Part shown: positions 18,950-27,676 of the stretch, one piece after another
Numbering within the stretch: the first letter of the stretch is position 1
How the letters are laid out: each line of letters begins with the position of its first letter
DNA from: an uncultured Agromyces sp.
GTDB lineage: Bacteria; Actinomycetota; Actinomycetes; Actinomycetales; Microbacteriaceae
DNA length: 64,000 nucleotides
Reading direction: 5' to 3'
Assembly: GCA_913053875.1 (NCBI GenBank)
Contig: CAJXGN010000008.1
Location: 1-64,000, forward strand
Program-made: the position numbers and the translations under genes
The notes under the pieces: model-generated
The model's database searches: none
What the model was told of the DNA's origin: nothing
What the model saw: only the letters and a program-made list of their open reading frames with translations

Positions 18950-18972
18950 GGGGCACACCGACCGGGTGCCCC
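18950..18972 (+). terminator. Hairpin after the LacI gene
   Basis: GGGGCAC (18950-18956) pairs with GTGCCCC (18966-18972), loop of nine bases, seven bases after the stop codon; a GTT follows. A plausible terminator for the importer operon. Confidence 0.5.
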
Positions 18973-19220
18973 GTTGCGCCTCGACGACTCCCGCGAGGCA
19001 TGCACGGACGTGCTCGCCACGCGGGTCGTCCGGTGATTCGCTTCCGGGTTCCGACGCTCGAAGAGTTCTCTGCGGAGGGATCCCCGGCGGCCGCCGTGGT
19101 CCACGTGGCGCGGCCCTCGACAAGGTCGACGGACTTGTCGATCCGCGTCGCAAAGTTGGATATGCGCGCCAACTGCAGCCCGCGGCCGCTATTGCGCCGA
19201 GAACCCTTGCGGCCGACTGG

Positions 19221-19232
19221 TTACACGTGTAA
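19221..19232. promoter_or_regulatory. Palindromic operator TTACACGTGTAA, copy 1
   Basis: A perfect 12-bp palindrome with a central CG step, as LacI-family hinge helices require. It lies 67 bases before the AraC start. The centre-to-centre distance to copy 2 is 23 bases, about two helical turns, which suits cooperative dimer binding on one DNA face. Confidence 0.75.
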
Positions 19233-19242
19233 ACAAGAGTCA

Positions 19243-19256
19243 GTTACACGTGTAAC
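19243..19256. promoter_or_regulatory. Palindromic operator GTTACACGTGTAAC, copy 2
   Basis: A perfect 14-bp palindrome identical in its inner 12 bases to copy 1. The likely ligands are the neighbouring LacI paralogues, whose recognition helices are identical, but this is inference. Confidence 0.75.
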
Positions 19257-19298
19257 CGAAGGCGCCGCGTGTTCCCCGCACACTACGAGGAGGTAGTC

Positions 19299-20129
19299 GT
19301 GAGCAGTGACACCGCAGTTCTCCGTGACCGGCCGGACGTCGCAGTGGAGCGCAGCTTCGATGCGCTCTCGGCGACGAGACTCTCGCCGGGAGGCCACACA
19401 CTTCCCGACGACCCCGCCGGCAGGTTCCGCGTGGTCTTCGTGTCCTCGGGCACCGTCTCGGTAGGGCTCCCGGAGCGCATGATCCTGCTCGACCCGCGTG
19501 ACCTGCTGGTCATTCCGCCGCGCGACCGTGCTCGGGTGCACGCGTCGAATGGCTCGCACGTGCTCGCGCTGCGTGTCGATGCCTCCGCGATCTCGCTCGA
19601 GGCTCGGCAGCTCGACGCGGTCGCCGGTGCGGCACTCCCCACCGACGGCGGTACGGCCAGCCTGCTCGCACACGTGCTGGACGCGCTGCTGGCGCAGTTC
19701 GAGCACTACCGTCCCGGCAACCCCGTGCGCCTCCAGCAGCACCTCGGCGGGTTCCTGGCGATGTCGTTCGCCGAACGGGCCGACCTCGTGCAGGCCCCAG
19801 ATCCGTTGCTCGAGCGCGCCAAGGACCACATCGAGGCGCGCCTCGGTGACCCGTCGCTGCGCCCCGACACCGTCGCGGCCGCCATCAACGTCTCGACCCG
19901 AACGCTCAACCGGCTCTTCGAGAGCGGGGGCGTGTCTGTCAGCTCGTGGATCCGCCACCGGCGCCTCGAGCGCTGCCGCGAGACCCTCGCCGACCCGCGC
20001 GCCGCCCGGCTCACGATCGGTGCCGTCGGCTCGCAGTGGGGCATGTGGGACGCGGCGCACTTCAGCCGTTCCTTCAAGACGGCCTACGGGATCTCGCCGC
20101 GCGAGTTCCGGCGATCCGCACTGTGCTGA
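19299..20129 (+). CDS. AraC family transcriptional regulator
   Basis: A 276-residue regulator. The C-terminal ~100 residues are the double helix-turn-helix domain: DTVAAAINVSTRTLNRLFESGGVSVSSWIRHRRLERC, then TIGAVGSQWGMWDAAHFSRSFKTAYGISPREFR. The N-terminal part is a cupin-like AraC-binding-2 type ligand domain (FRVVFVSSGTVSVGLPERMILLDPRDLLVIPP). The GTG at 19299 was chosen because GAGGAGG lies directly upstream. The two TTACACGTGTAA palindromes sit in its promoter region, so its expression is probably controlled by a LacI-type protein. Target genes are unknown. Confidence 0.88.
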   Translation: MSSDTAVLRDRPDVAVERSFDALSATRLSPGGHTLPDDPAGRFRVVFVSSGTVSVGLPERMILLDPRDLLVIPPRDRARVHASNGSHVLALRVDASAISLEARQLDAVAGAALPTDGGTASLLAHVLDALLAQFEHYRPGNPVRLQQHLGGFLAMSFAERADLVQAPDPLLERAKDHIEARLGDPSLRPDTVAAAINVSTRTLNRLFESGGVSVSSWIRHRRLERCRETLADPRAARLTIGAVGSQWGMWDAAHFSRSFKTAYGISPREFRRSALC

Positions 20130-20187
20130 CGGGGCGCCCCGCGGCCGGTGGGGCGATGTCTGTCGGTCGCTTCGCGGCATGACGACT

Positions 20188-20218
20188 GGGGCGGGAGGAT
20201 GTCGCATCCTCCCGCCCC
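20188..20218. terminator. Bidirectional terminator, 14-bp stem
   Basis: GGGGCGGGAGGATG (20188-20201) pairs perfectly with CATCCTCCCGCCCC (20205-20218) around a TCG loop, between the convergent AraC and VOC genes. A very stable GC-rich hairpin that can serve both. Confidence 0.75.
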
Positions 20219-20237
20219 CGTCATCGTGCGTCGGGCC

Positions 20238-20708
20238 CTAGGGAACCGGAGTGTCGTCGGGGACGATGGGCTGGGGGTCGGTGCTCACGAACTCGAGGCG
20301 GATGCCGTCGAGGTCCTGCTTTTCGGTGAACCAGAGGATCACGCGCCCGTCCTCCGTCCGCGACTCCCCGTTGTGACCCACGCCGAGCTGCGTGAGCTCT
20401 TCCATGCGGCCCTCGACATCGGGGTGGTCGATGAAACCGAAGTGGTGGAACCCCTCTCCCTCACGATGCGAGTGGGTGCCATCGCCGTGGAACTCCATGA
20501 GCTCGATGTACGGCGGCCCCTCCGCGGTGAAGCTGATGCGGGCGTCGTGGAAGTGCGGTTCGCCCTCGCGGGTGTCGTCGACCCACCAGTTCGTGCGGTA
20601 GCGCTCGATCGGGCCGAACGTGTAACCCGTGACGGCCTCCCAGCGGGCGACGGCCTCTTCGATGTCCTGCACGAGGATTCCGATGTGGTGGATGAGTGGT
20701 GCGGGCAT
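20238..20708 (-). CDS. VOC family protein (glyoxalase / methylmalonyl-CoA epimerase-like)
   Basis: A 156-residue vicinal-oxygen-chelate protein with two beta-alpha-beta-beta-beta units. The first opens with IHHIGILVQDIEEAVARWEAVTGYTFGP; GFHHFGFIDHPDVEGRMEEL opens the second. Metal ligands are probably the His residues of these openings plus glutamates in IELMEF and RLEFV. It precedes nothing on its strand but follows the beta-lactamase-fold gene by 19 bases, so it is the last gene of a three-gene minus-strand operon. The reaction (isomerase, lyase or dioxygenase) is not predictable. Confidence 0.8.
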   Translation of the reverse strand: MPAPLIHHIGILVQDIEEAVARWEAVTGYTFGPIERYRTNWWVDDTREGEPHFHDARISFTAEGPPYIELMEFHGDGTHSHREGEGFHHFGFIDHPDVEGRMEELTQLGVGHNGESRTEDGRVILWFTEKQDLDGIRLEFVSTDPQPIVPDDTPVP

Positions 20709-20727
20709 GATGATCCCTTCGTCGGTG

Positions 20728-21891
20728 TCAGACGGCGCTGACGTCGGTGGAGGCGAGGTGGCGGATGACCGCCATCAACGCGTGCGATTGCGTGCTGGAG
20801 CCGTGCATGGGCGGGAAGAGGTCGGTTGTGAAGCCGACCGCGAGTCCCGACTCGGGGTCGGCGAAGGCGACGGAGCCACCAGCCGCCTCGTGCCCGTAGG
20901 ACGTGGCGCCGAGCATGGGGAACTGGGGGAAGGGCAGTTGGTACCCGACGCCGAAGTGGATCGGGATGCCGAGGCGATGATCCATGCCGCGGTAGTGCGT
21001 CGCGGTGAGGCCAGCCCGCATGCCCTCTTCCAGGAGGCGCACGCCGTCGACCTCGCCCATGGTGGCCGCCATCAGGCGAGCGAGCGATCGTGCATCCGCG
21101 ATCGCGCCCACGGAGCCGTAGCTCCCGAGCGCAACCTCCTCGCGATTCCACACCTCGAGGTCGCTGAAGATGCCGAGCAGATTGTCTGCGGGCACCTCCC
21201 CGCGCTCCATGCGGCGGAACTCGGTCTCCGTGACGAGCGGCGTCCGGGCGATGACGGGTCGGACTCGCCCGAGCACTTCGCGCGGCGCGCCGATCCACGC
21301 CTGCAACCCCAGGGGCTCCGCGATGCGGGCGGCGGTCACCTCCTGCAGGCTCACGCCGGCACGACGCCGCATCGCGCCGTCGACGAGCGCGCCGAACGTC
21401 AGCGCGTGATAGCCGTGCTTGGTCCCCGGTTCCCAGAGCGGCTCCTGGCGGCCGATCTCGTCGACGTCGCGCCCGGCCCAGAGATCGTCGGCGGTGAACG
21501 GCGTCGTGATGGAGGAGAGGCCGGAGGCGTGCGTCATCACCGAACGCAGCGTGATCCGCCGGGTGGTCGGCCGGTCGAGCTCCGCCCAGAACTCGGCGAG
21601 CGGCTCATCGAGGTCGAGTCTGCCCTCCGCGACCAGCATCCCGACTGCGGTCGTCGTGATGGCCTTGGTGACCGAGAACACGAGCTGCAGCGAGTCGGTG
21701 CCGTAGTCGCCTGCGACGAGGTCGACGACCGGACGTCCGCCCTCGTAGATGCACAGGGCGCCGCCGCCGGCGCCCTGCGACGCGATGACGCGCGAGAAGA
21801 CGTCCCGAAGTGGAGCGAAGCGCCCCCGTGCGTAGCCGTCGACGGGAGCGACCCAGTCCGGGAGCGGGGTGCGACCAACCATCGGGATCAC
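20728..21891 (-). CDS. Serine hydrolase, beta-lactamase class C / esterase fold
   Basis: A 387-residue member of the beta-lactamase-related (EstB/PBP4*-like) family. The nucleophile motif is FSVTKA (SxxK) near residue 75, and the Tyr of the second motif lies in KHGYHALTFGALVDG. A C-terminal YGHEAAGGSVAFADPESGLAVGF supplies the third motif in the form H-x-A-G-G. There is no signal peptide, which favours an intracellular esterase or peptidase over a penicillin-binding role. The GTG at 21891 overlaps the stop of the upstream oxidoreductase gene; an ATG nine bases further in is an alternative start. Confidence 0.82.
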   Translation of the reverse strand: MIPMVGRTPLPDWVAPVDGYARGRFAPLRDVFSRVIASQGAGGGALCIYEGGRPVVDLVAGDYGTDSLQLVFSVTKAITTTAVGMLVAEGRLDLDEPLAEFWAELDRPTTRRITLRSVMTHASGLSSITTPFTADDLWAGRDVDEIGRQEPLWEPGTKHGYHALTFGALVDGAMRRRAGVSLQEVTAARIAEPLGLQAWIGAPREVLGRVRPVIARTPLVTETEFRRMERGEVPADNLLGIFSDLEVWNREEVALGSYGSVGAIADARSLARLMAATMGEVDGVRLLEEGMRAGLTATHYRGMDHRLGIPIHFGVGYQLPFPQFPMLGATSYGHEAAGGSVAFADPESGLAVGFTTDLFPPMHGSSTQSHALMAVIRHLASTDVSAV

Positions 21892-23042
21892 GCCCCCACC
21901 GTCGCCGCGCGCGCGGCGGCGACCTCGACCCATGCCCCGGTCCGCGCCGACTCCTGGATCGCCGTCACGACGCCCTGCACGTGCGCCGCGTCGGCGAAGT
22001 CCGGCCGGGACGTGCCGCCGTTCGCGGCGGCTTCGACGAACCGCGCCAGCTGGATCGCCGAGCCCTCGACGTAGCCGATGCCGATGCCTGCCACGGGGTA
22101 CCAGACGTCGCGATGCGCGTCGCTCACGAGCACGGTCTTGAAGCCCGAATCCTCTACGCGGTCATCCGCGCGTGCGATCTTGAGTTCTTCGCGTCGGTTC
22201 CAGTCGAACTCCGCCGCGCCCTTCGTGCCGTCGAGTTCGAGGCGGATCTGGTTCTTGCGGCCGTAGGCCTGGAAGCTCGCCACGAACGTGCCGATGGAAC
22301 CGTTCGCGAACTGGGCGACCCAGGTGCCGGCATCGTCGGTGAGGTCCTGGGAGAGACGCTCGTCCTCGGGCAGCCACGACGCGCCGGCCGTGCCGCCGTT
22401 CGTCCGCATCATCGCGCTGACGCGCACGATGGGCCCGTTGAGATACTCCGCGAGATCGATGACGTGCGACCCGATGTCACCGACGGCCCCCGAGCCGCCG
22501 GTCCGCTTGGCGGACCGCCAGCCGAAGTCGTCGATGAAGTACGCGCCGTCCTGCATATAGCTCGCGCGGAAGCTCAGCGGCTCGCCCAGCTCGCCGTGGT
22601 CGATGATCTGCTTGAGCAGGCTGATCGCGGGCGTGTGGCGGTAGTTGAATCCGACCTGGTTGGCCAGCCCGGACGCCTCCGCGGCCTCCGCCATGCGGAG
22701 CGCCTCCGCGGCGTCGTTGGTGATCGGCTTCTCGCAGAAGACCGGCTTCCCGGCCGCGAGCGCCGCCATCGCGATCTCCTGGTGGAACTGCGGCGGCGTG
22801 ACGATGTCGACCACGTCGACGTCGTCGGACTCGACGACGGCCCTCCAATCCGAGGAGCTGTGCTTCCACCCGAGGCGCTCCGCGGCGGCGGCGGCCACCT
22901 CGGGGACCGCATCGACCAGCGTGTGCTTGACGATATTCACATCGAGGTCCACGACCCCGGGTGCGAGGGCGTACGCCATGCTGTGCGCCTTGCCCATGAA
23001 CCCTCCGCCGCCGATCAGGGCAACTCGAATCTCTCTCACCAT
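21888..23042 (-). CDS. Gfo/Idh/MocA family oxidoreductase
   Basis: A 384-residue NAD(P)-dependent sugar or inositol dehydrogenase-like protein. The Rossmann motif is VALIGGGGFMGKAHS near residues 7-21. The catalytic-lysine motif EKP is in AGKPVFCEKPITN near residues 98-110, and VGDIGSHVIDLAEYL forms part of the substrate site. It is the first gene of a minus-strand operon with the beta-lactamase-fold and VOC genes, divergent from the LacI gene at 23202, which is its likely regulator. Substrate unknown; sugar oxidation is inferred from context. Confidence 0.9.
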   Translation of the reverse strand: MVREIRVALIGGGGFMGKAHSMAYALAPGVVDLDVNIVKHTLVDAVPEVAAAAAERLGWKHSSSDWRAVVESDDVDVVDIVTPPQFHQEIAMAALAAGKPVFCEKPITNDAAEALRMAEAAEASGLANQVGFNYRHTPAISLLKQIIDHGELGEPLSFRASYMQDGAYFIDDFGWRSAKRTGGSGAVGDIGSHVIDLAEYLNGPIVRVSAMMRTNGGTAGASWLPEDERLSQDLTDDAGTWVAQFANGSIGTFVASFQAYGRKNQIRLELDGTKGAAEFDWNRREELKIARADDRVEDSGFKTVLVSDAHRDVWYPVAGIGIGYVEGSAIQLARFVEAAANGGTSRPDFADAAHVQGVVTAIQESARTGAWVEVAAARAATVGA

Positions 23043-23188
23043 GTCCGTTCCGTTCTGCGTATGGGAATGCGGGACGACCTCCCGCGCCCTCAGCCTCGCC
23101 GGAGGCCCCTCCGCGTGCTTGTGTCTGGACGACCTCCTCTTGCGCGTGCCAGCCGTGACTCACAACGGCCCCCTCATCACCGCTTCAG

Positions 23189-23194
23189 TAAGGT
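23189..23194 (+). promoter_or_regulatory. TAAGGT -10 element of a leaderless promoter
   Basis: TAAGGT followed by seven bases and the GTG at 23202. The spacing agrees with the other leaderless genes and supports this start. Confidence 0.5.
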
Positions 23195-23201
23195 GTGGGG
23201 C

Positions 23202-24194
23202 GTGGATCACGGGGATCTCGGAACGGGTGCGGTGGGCAGGCGCGGACGCCGGGTGACGAGCGCCGACGTGGCGCGCGAGTCCGGCGTCTCCCGCGCCACG
23301 GTCAGCTACGTGCTGAACAACGCTCCGGATCGCTCCATCTCGGCTGCGACGCGTGCGCTGGTGATCGAGACCGCGGAGCGGCTCGGGCACGTGCCCTACG
23401 CGCCGGCGCGGGCGCTCCGCTCCGGACGTATGAACGTGGTCCTCGCCACCGTCCCCGGATTCTCGATCGGCTACGTGTTCGACCTCGCACTGGACGAGCT
23501 CAACCGCGCGCTGGGCACGCGGGGCTACGCGCTGCTCGTGACGCGCATTCAGGAAGAGCAGGAGGGGCTGAACCTCCGCGAGCTCTGGGGGTCGGTCACG
23601 CCGACGCTGGTGCTCGCCATGGGCGGTCTGCCGGACCACGCGCGCCGGTTCATCGCCATGTCGCAGGCACCGCTCATCGAGGACGGCGGCATCCTGTCGC
23701 ACGTCGAGATGGGGCGGATGCAGGCCGAGTACCTGATCGGACACGGGCACGCCCGGCTGGCCTTCGGCTACCCCGAGGACCCGAGCATCGATCGGTACGC
23801 GCGGCAGCGGCTCGAGGGCGTGCGGGCGGTCTGCGAGGAGCACGAGCTCCCTGCCCCGGTCGTGGGCACCGTCGGCACCCAGCTCGACGCGGCGATGCCG
23901 GTCGTCGAGGCCTGGCTCGCCCAGGGCGTGACGGCGGTATGCGGGCACAACGACGATCTCGCGCTCATGGTGCTGACCGCGGTCCGCTCCCTGGGGCTCG
24001 AGCCCGGCGTCGACCTGAGCGTCATGGGCGTCGACGACATTCCGCTCGCGGCGATGGGCCTCACCACGATCGCCATCTCGACAGAGGTCTTCACCGCGGC
24101 CATCATCGAGCGGGTGCTTGCGGTGCTCGAGGACCGGGAAGCGGTCCCGGTGCATCAACGGGCGCTGCGCCTGGTCGTGCGCAGCAGCGCCTGA
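23202..24194 (+). CDS. LacI family transcriptional regulator (paralogue of the 17960 regulator)
   Basis: A 330-residue LacI-type repressor. The DNA-binding part TSADVARESGVSRATVSYVLNNAPDRSIS differs from that of the first LacI gene at only one position, and the similarity runs through the whole effector domain (FSIGYVFDLALD, YPEDPSIDRYARQRLEGVRAVC, HNDDLALMVL, GVDDIPLAAMGL). The two arose by duplication and may bind the same operators while answering related ligands. It is divergent from the Gfo/Idh/MocA operon and convergent with the RpiB-DhaKL operon. Start chosen by its -10 spacing. Confidence 0.9.
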   Translation: MDHGDLGTGAVGRRGRRVTSADVARESGVSRATVSYVLNNAPDRSISAATRALVIETAERLGHVPYAPARALRSGRMNVVLATVPGFSIGYVFDLALDELNRALGTRGYALLVTRIQEEQEGLNLRELWGSVTPTLVLAMGGLPDHARRFIAMSQAPLIEDGGILSHVEMGRMQAEYLIGHGHARLAFGYPEDPSIDRYARQRLEGVRAVCEEHELPAPVVGTVGTQLDAAMPVVEAWLAQGVTAVCGHNDDLALMVLTAVRSLGLEPGVDLSVMGVDDIPLAAMGLTTIAISTEVFTAAIIERVLAVLEDREAVPVHQRALRLVVRSSA

Positions 24195-24213
24195 CTCAGT
24201 CGCGGGTGCAGGT

Positions 24214-24262
24214 CACCGGGGCAGCGGCCGGACTGTGCGCGGTCGTTGCCGCTGCCCCGGTG
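24214..24262. terminator. Bidirectional terminator, 15-bp stem
   Basis: CACCGGGGCAGCGGC (24214-24228) pairs perfectly with GCCGCTGCCCCGGTG (24248-24262) around a 19-base loop, between the convergent LacI and RpiB-type genes. Confidence 0.7.
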
Positions 24263-24279
24263 CCTGGGCACTGGATCGA

Positions 24280-24753
24280 TCAGCAGGTTCCGTCCGCCTC
24301 GTACCGATCGATGACGGCGACCTTCTCGGCCGACGCGCTTGCGGGGTCGAACCGGTAGGTCAGCCACTCGCGGACGAGGCGGCGAGCGAGCTCGATGCCG
24401 ACCACCCGCTGTCCCATCGTGAGGACCTGGGCATCGTTCGAACGGATCGCGCGTTCCACCGAGAACGAGTCGTGAGCGGTGACTGCGCGGACGCCCGCGA
24501 CCTTGTTCGCGGCGATCGCGACGCCCAGCCCCGTGCCGCAGAACAGCAGGGCACGGTCGACCGTGCCGTTGGCGACGAGCTGCGCTGCCGCGATCGCGAC
24601 CCTCGGGTAGGGAGTCCGTCCGTCTGCATCCACGCCCACGTCGATGACCGACGCGACGCCCGGATCGTGCTCGAGGTCCGCCTTGAGGACTTCCTTGTAG
24701 TCGTGTCCGGCGTCATCGGCGCCGATCACGAGGCGCAACGGTTCCAGATCCAT
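24280..24753 (-). CDS. RpiB/LacA/LacB family sugar-phosphate isomerase
   Basis: A 157-residue isomerase of the ribose-5-phosphate isomerase B family. The family site reads [20 protein letters not shown], with the proton-transferring Cys72, then [28 protein letters not shown]. It begins one base after the stop of the DhaK-DhaL gene, so it is translationally coupled to it. RpiB-type proteins beside DhaKL kinases are known to act as D-erythrulose-4-phosphate/D-erythrose-4-phosphate isomerases (DerI/EryI) in tetritol catabolism, and I infer that role here. A ribose-5-phosphate role cannot be excluded. Confidence 0.88.
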   Translation of the reverse strand: MDLEPLRLVIGADDAGHDYKEVLKADLEHDPGVASVIDVGVDADGRTPYPRVAIAAAQLVANGTVDRALLFCGTGLGVAIAANKVAGVRAVTAHDSFSVERAIRSNDAQVLTMGQRVVGIELARRLVREWLTYRFDPASASAEKVAVIDRYEADGTC

Positions 24754-24754
24754 A

Positions 24755-26473
24755 TCAGGTCTCCTCGTCGGTCGTGAGCAGTGGGCCGATCGCGGTCGCG
24801 ATCAGCGCCAGGCTGGTCGCGCCGGGGTCTGCGGCGCCGATGGCGTGGTCTCCGTGCGTGCGTGCGCGACCCATTCGCGGGACGAGCCCCGCGGTCTGCG
24901 CGGCGCCCCGCGTAGCGGCCTCCGCCGCGCTCGCCCAGGCGTCCGGGAGTGACGATCCCGCGGCCACCGAAGCGGCGAGCGTCTCCGAGAACGGCACGAG
25001 CGCGTCGACCATGGTCTTGTCACCCACGCGCGCCTTGCCGTAGTCCATCACGCCCTCGGTGGCAGTGGCGACCCCCGCGACGACGTCCGCGGCGTCGGGC
25101 GTGCCCGTGTCGCCCAGCTCGCGGGCCACGGACGTGAGGATGACTCCCCAAAGGGCGCCCGACGTGCCGCCGGCGCGGTCGGACCAGCCGTCCGCGGCAC
25201 GCGCGAGTGTCGTCGCCGCACCCGCGCCCATAGCGGTCGCGTGCTCGGCTGCGCGCAGCGCCGCGCGTGCCCCGCGCTGCATCCCGATGCCGTGATCGCC
25301 GTCCCCGGCGATCGCGTCCATCCGACCGAGTTCGTCGACATTCGCATCGATGGTGCGGGCGATCCGCTCGACGATCGTCCGCACCGTGGCCGCGACCACC
25401 CGCGACGCGGCGTCTCCGGGAGCGACGTCGTCCGCTGCGATCGTCGCAGCGGCGGCATCCACCAGCTGTCGTGCCGGGACCGCACCGCGGCGGTAGGCCG
25501 GGGTGTCGACGGGGTGCTCCCAGAGGGTCGCCAGCTCGTCGTCGGGCCAGAACAGGGTCAGTGAGCCCCCGGCCATGTCGAACGACGTGCAGTACTCGCC
25601 CACATGCGGGTCGAGCACCTCCAGGCCCGCGTTCCGGAGCAACTGGTGGATGCGTCGGTAGACGACGAACAGCTCTTCGTACTTGAGGGATCCCAGGCCG
25701 TTGAGGACGGGGACGACCCGCTCGTCCGCGTCGGCGGGCCGCTCGGCGAGCAGCCGGTCGACGAGGAGCTCGGCGAGCTCGTCGGCGGTGGGGATCGCGG
25801 TCTCGGCGATGCCCGGTTCGCCGTGGATCCCGAGTCCGACGGCCATCGTGCCCGCGGGCACCGTGAAGAGCGGGTCGGATGCGCCGGGCAGCGTGCATCC
25901 GGTGAATGCCACCCCGAGCGACTGCGTGCGCTCGTTCGCCTTCCGCGCGACTGCCGCCACGCCGTCCAGGTCGTAGCCGCTCTCGGCAGCCCCGGCGGCG
26001 GCGCGGAACACGGTGAGGTCGCCCGCGATGCCGCGTCGCTGCGCCCGATGCGTCGGATCGGCGGATGCGATGTCATCGGTGACCGCGACCGACGCCGCCC
26101 GGATCCCGTCGGAGGTGAGCCGCTCCTGCGCGGCGTCGAAGTTGAGGACGTCCCCGGCGTAGTTGCCGTAGGTGAGGAGCACGCCACCGCCTTGGTGCGC
26201 GGCCCGCGCCACCGCGTGCACCTGCTGGCTCGAGGGGGACGCGAACAGGTTGCCCATGGCCGCGCCGTGGGCGAGCCCGGGGCCGACCAGGCCGCCGAAC
26301 GCGGGGTAGTGTCCCGAACCGCCGCCAACGACCACGGCGACCTGCCCGGGCGGCGACGCGGTCGATCGCACGACGCCGCCGGGTACGCGTCGCACGTATC
26401 GGCCATTCGCCGACACGAAGCCGTCCACCATCTCATCGGCGAAGTCCGCCGCTTCGTTCCAGAGTCGCGTCAT
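24755..26473 (-). CDS. Dihydroxyacetone kinase family protein (DhaK-DhaL fusion; possible erythrulose kinase)
   Basis: A 572-residue ATP-dependent kinase. The N-terminal DhaK domain (about 1-330) has [12 protein letters not shown] near 50-61 and the substrate-binding His217 in GIHGEPG, which forms a hemiaminal with the ketose. The C-terminal DhaL domain (about 350-572) carries the Mg-ADP loop [14 protein letters not shown] near 386-399. The single-chain form uses ATP rather than the PTS. With the RpiB-type isomerase and polyol dehydrogenase next to it, the pattern matches DerK/LerK erythrulose kinases more than glycerol metabolism, but dihydroxyacetone remains a possible substrate. Confidence 0.9.
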   Translation of the reverse strand: MTRLWNEAADFADEMVDGFVSANGRYVRRVPGGVVRSTASPPGQVAVVVGGGSGHYPAFGGLVGPGLAHGAAMGNLFASPSSQQVHAVARAAHQGGGVLLTYGNYAGDVLNFDAAQERLTSDGIRAASVAVTDDIASADPTHRAQRRGIAGDLTVFRAAAGAAESGYDLDGVAAVARKANERTQSLGVAFTGCTLPGASDPLFTVPAGTMAVGLGIHGEPGIAETAIPTADELAELLVDRLLAERPADADERVVPVLNGLGSLKYEELFVVYRRIHQLLRNAGLEVLDPHVGEYCTSFDMAGGSLTLFWPDDELATLWEHPVDTPAYRRGAVPARQLVDAAAATIAADDVAPGDAASRVVAATVRTIVERIARTIDANVDELGRMDAIAGDGDHGIGMQRGARAALRAAEHATAMGAGAATTLARAADGWSDRAGGTSGALWGVILTSVARELGDTGTPDAADVVAGVATATEGVMDYGKARVGDKTMVDALVPFSETLAASVAAGSSLPDAWASAAEAATRGAAQTAGLVPRMGRARTHGDHAIGAADPGATSLALIATAIGPLLTTDEET

Positions 26474-26518
26474 CGCGTCAGCCCTCCCGTCGCGTCACTC
26501 GGTCCGCGCACGAATCGC

Positions 26519-27664
26519 TCATGCCAGCCGCACGACGCCGCGACCGCGGATGCGCCCGTCGGTGAGCGCGGCGAAGGCCGTCTCCAGGTCGTCGAGCCCG
26601 TACGAGTCCGTGACGACCCGATCGAGGTCGATCGCGCCGGAGGCCGCCAGGCGGACGACCTCGGGCAGGTCGGTGCGGGTTCGCGCGCCGTAGGACCCGA
26701 TCACGCGCTGGCTGCGACGCACGAGCCGGGTGATCTCCACTGGCGCAGTCTGCCCGGTCGCCGCCAGCCCCACGGCGACGAGTCGTCCACCGTCGCGGAT
26801 CATGTCCAGCCCCTGCGCGAAGGTGCGCGGCGAGCCGAGCGCCTCGAACACCACGTCGACGCCGTCGCCGCCGAGCGCGCGGACCGCCTCCACCGGATCA
26901 GACTCGCGAGCGTTCACCGCGGCGTGCGCGCCGAGCTCGATGGCGAGGTCCAGCTTCTCGGTGTTCACGTCGACCGCGATGATCGGTTCGGCGCCGACCG
27001 CTCGCGCGACCTGGACGATGCTCGTGCCGACGCCGCCGATCCCGATCACGGCGACGGATTCGCCGACGCGGACGCCGCCGCCGCGTCGCACCGCCCCGAA
27101 GCCGGTCATCACGGCACAGCCGAGGACCGCAGCGGACGCCAGGTCCAGCTCGTCGGGTACGCGGGCGAGGCCGCTCACCGGGACGACGGCGTACTCGGCC
27201 AGCCCGCCCATCGAGTACATCGCGAGCCGGGTCCCGTCAGCACGGGCCAGGCGGCTCGTCCCGTCGTAGAGGGAACCCTCGACGCGGTTGAGCCCGAAGA
27301 ACCGCAGGCAGAGGTCGTCGCGCCCCCGTGCGCACTCGACGCAGGCGTTGCAGGGCATGATGAACGCGCCGACCACGCGGTCGCCGACCGCAACAGCCTC
27401 GGTGGTGGTGCCGGTGCCGAGCGCCACGACGGTCCCGCTGACCTCGTGTCCCAGTACGGCCGGCCGGGGAAACCCGATCTCGCCCTTCAGGACGTGCAGG
27501 TCGGAATGGCACACGCCGCACGCGGTGACGCGCACCAGTGCCTCGTCGCGCTGCGGTGCGGGGACCGGGATGCGCTCGATCCGCAGGCCGTGCTCGTCGA
27601 GCACTGCGGCGCGCATGTCGTGGGGTACGGTCCCTGCGGGGAGGGTCGGCTCTATCGTGCTCAC
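26519..27664 (-). CDS. Zinc-dependent alcohol (polyol) dehydrogenase
   Basis: A 381-residue medium-chain dehydrogenase. Catalytic zinc ligands are Cys49 (CGVCHSD) and His73-Glu74 (GHEVSG); the structural zinc uses Cys105, 108, 111 and 119 (PCNACVECARGRDDLC). The NAD-binding motif is VIGIGGVGTSIVQVARAVGAEPIIAVDV, with the terminal Asp favouring NAD over NADP. It lies between the kinase and the TIM-barrel gene on the same strand. In this setting it would oxidise a polyol, such as threitol, to the ketose taken by the kinase; that is inferred from context. Confidence 0.9.
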   Translation of the reverse strand: MSTIEPTLPAGTVPHDMRAAVLDEHGLRIERIPVPAPQRDEALVRVTACGVCHSDLHVLKGEIGFPRPAVLGHEVSGTVVALGTGTTTEAVAVGDRVVGAFIMPCNACVECARGRDDLCLRFFGLNRVEGSLYDGTSRLARADGTRLAMYSMGGLAEYAVVPVSGLARVPDELDLASAAVLGCAVMTGFGAVRRGGGVRVGESVAVIGIGGVGTSIVQVARAVGAEPIIAVDVNTEKLDLAIELGAHAAVNARESDPVEAVRALGGDGVDVVFEALGSPRTFAQGLDMIRDGGRLVAVGLAATGQTAPVEITRLVRRSQRVIGSYGARTRTDLPEVVRLAASGAIDLDRVVTDSYGLDDLETAFAALTDGRIRGRGVVRLA

Positions 27665-27676
27665 GGTGTCCTCGGG

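Larger units (their letters stand above)
18944..19298. other. 355-base intergenic region with terminator and regulatory palindromes
   Basis: It holds a terminator-like hairpin just after the LacI gene, an 8-bp inverted repeat TCGACAAG/CTTGTCGA with a 9-base loop at 19117-19141, and two copies of TTACACGTGTAA directly before the AraC gene. No coding remnant is recognisable. Confidence 0.6.

Noticed and set aside
20614..20627. Half-site-like AACGTGTAAC inside the VOC gene
   Set aside because: Only one arm resembles TTACACGTGTAA and it lies within coding sequence, so chance is the simpler reading.
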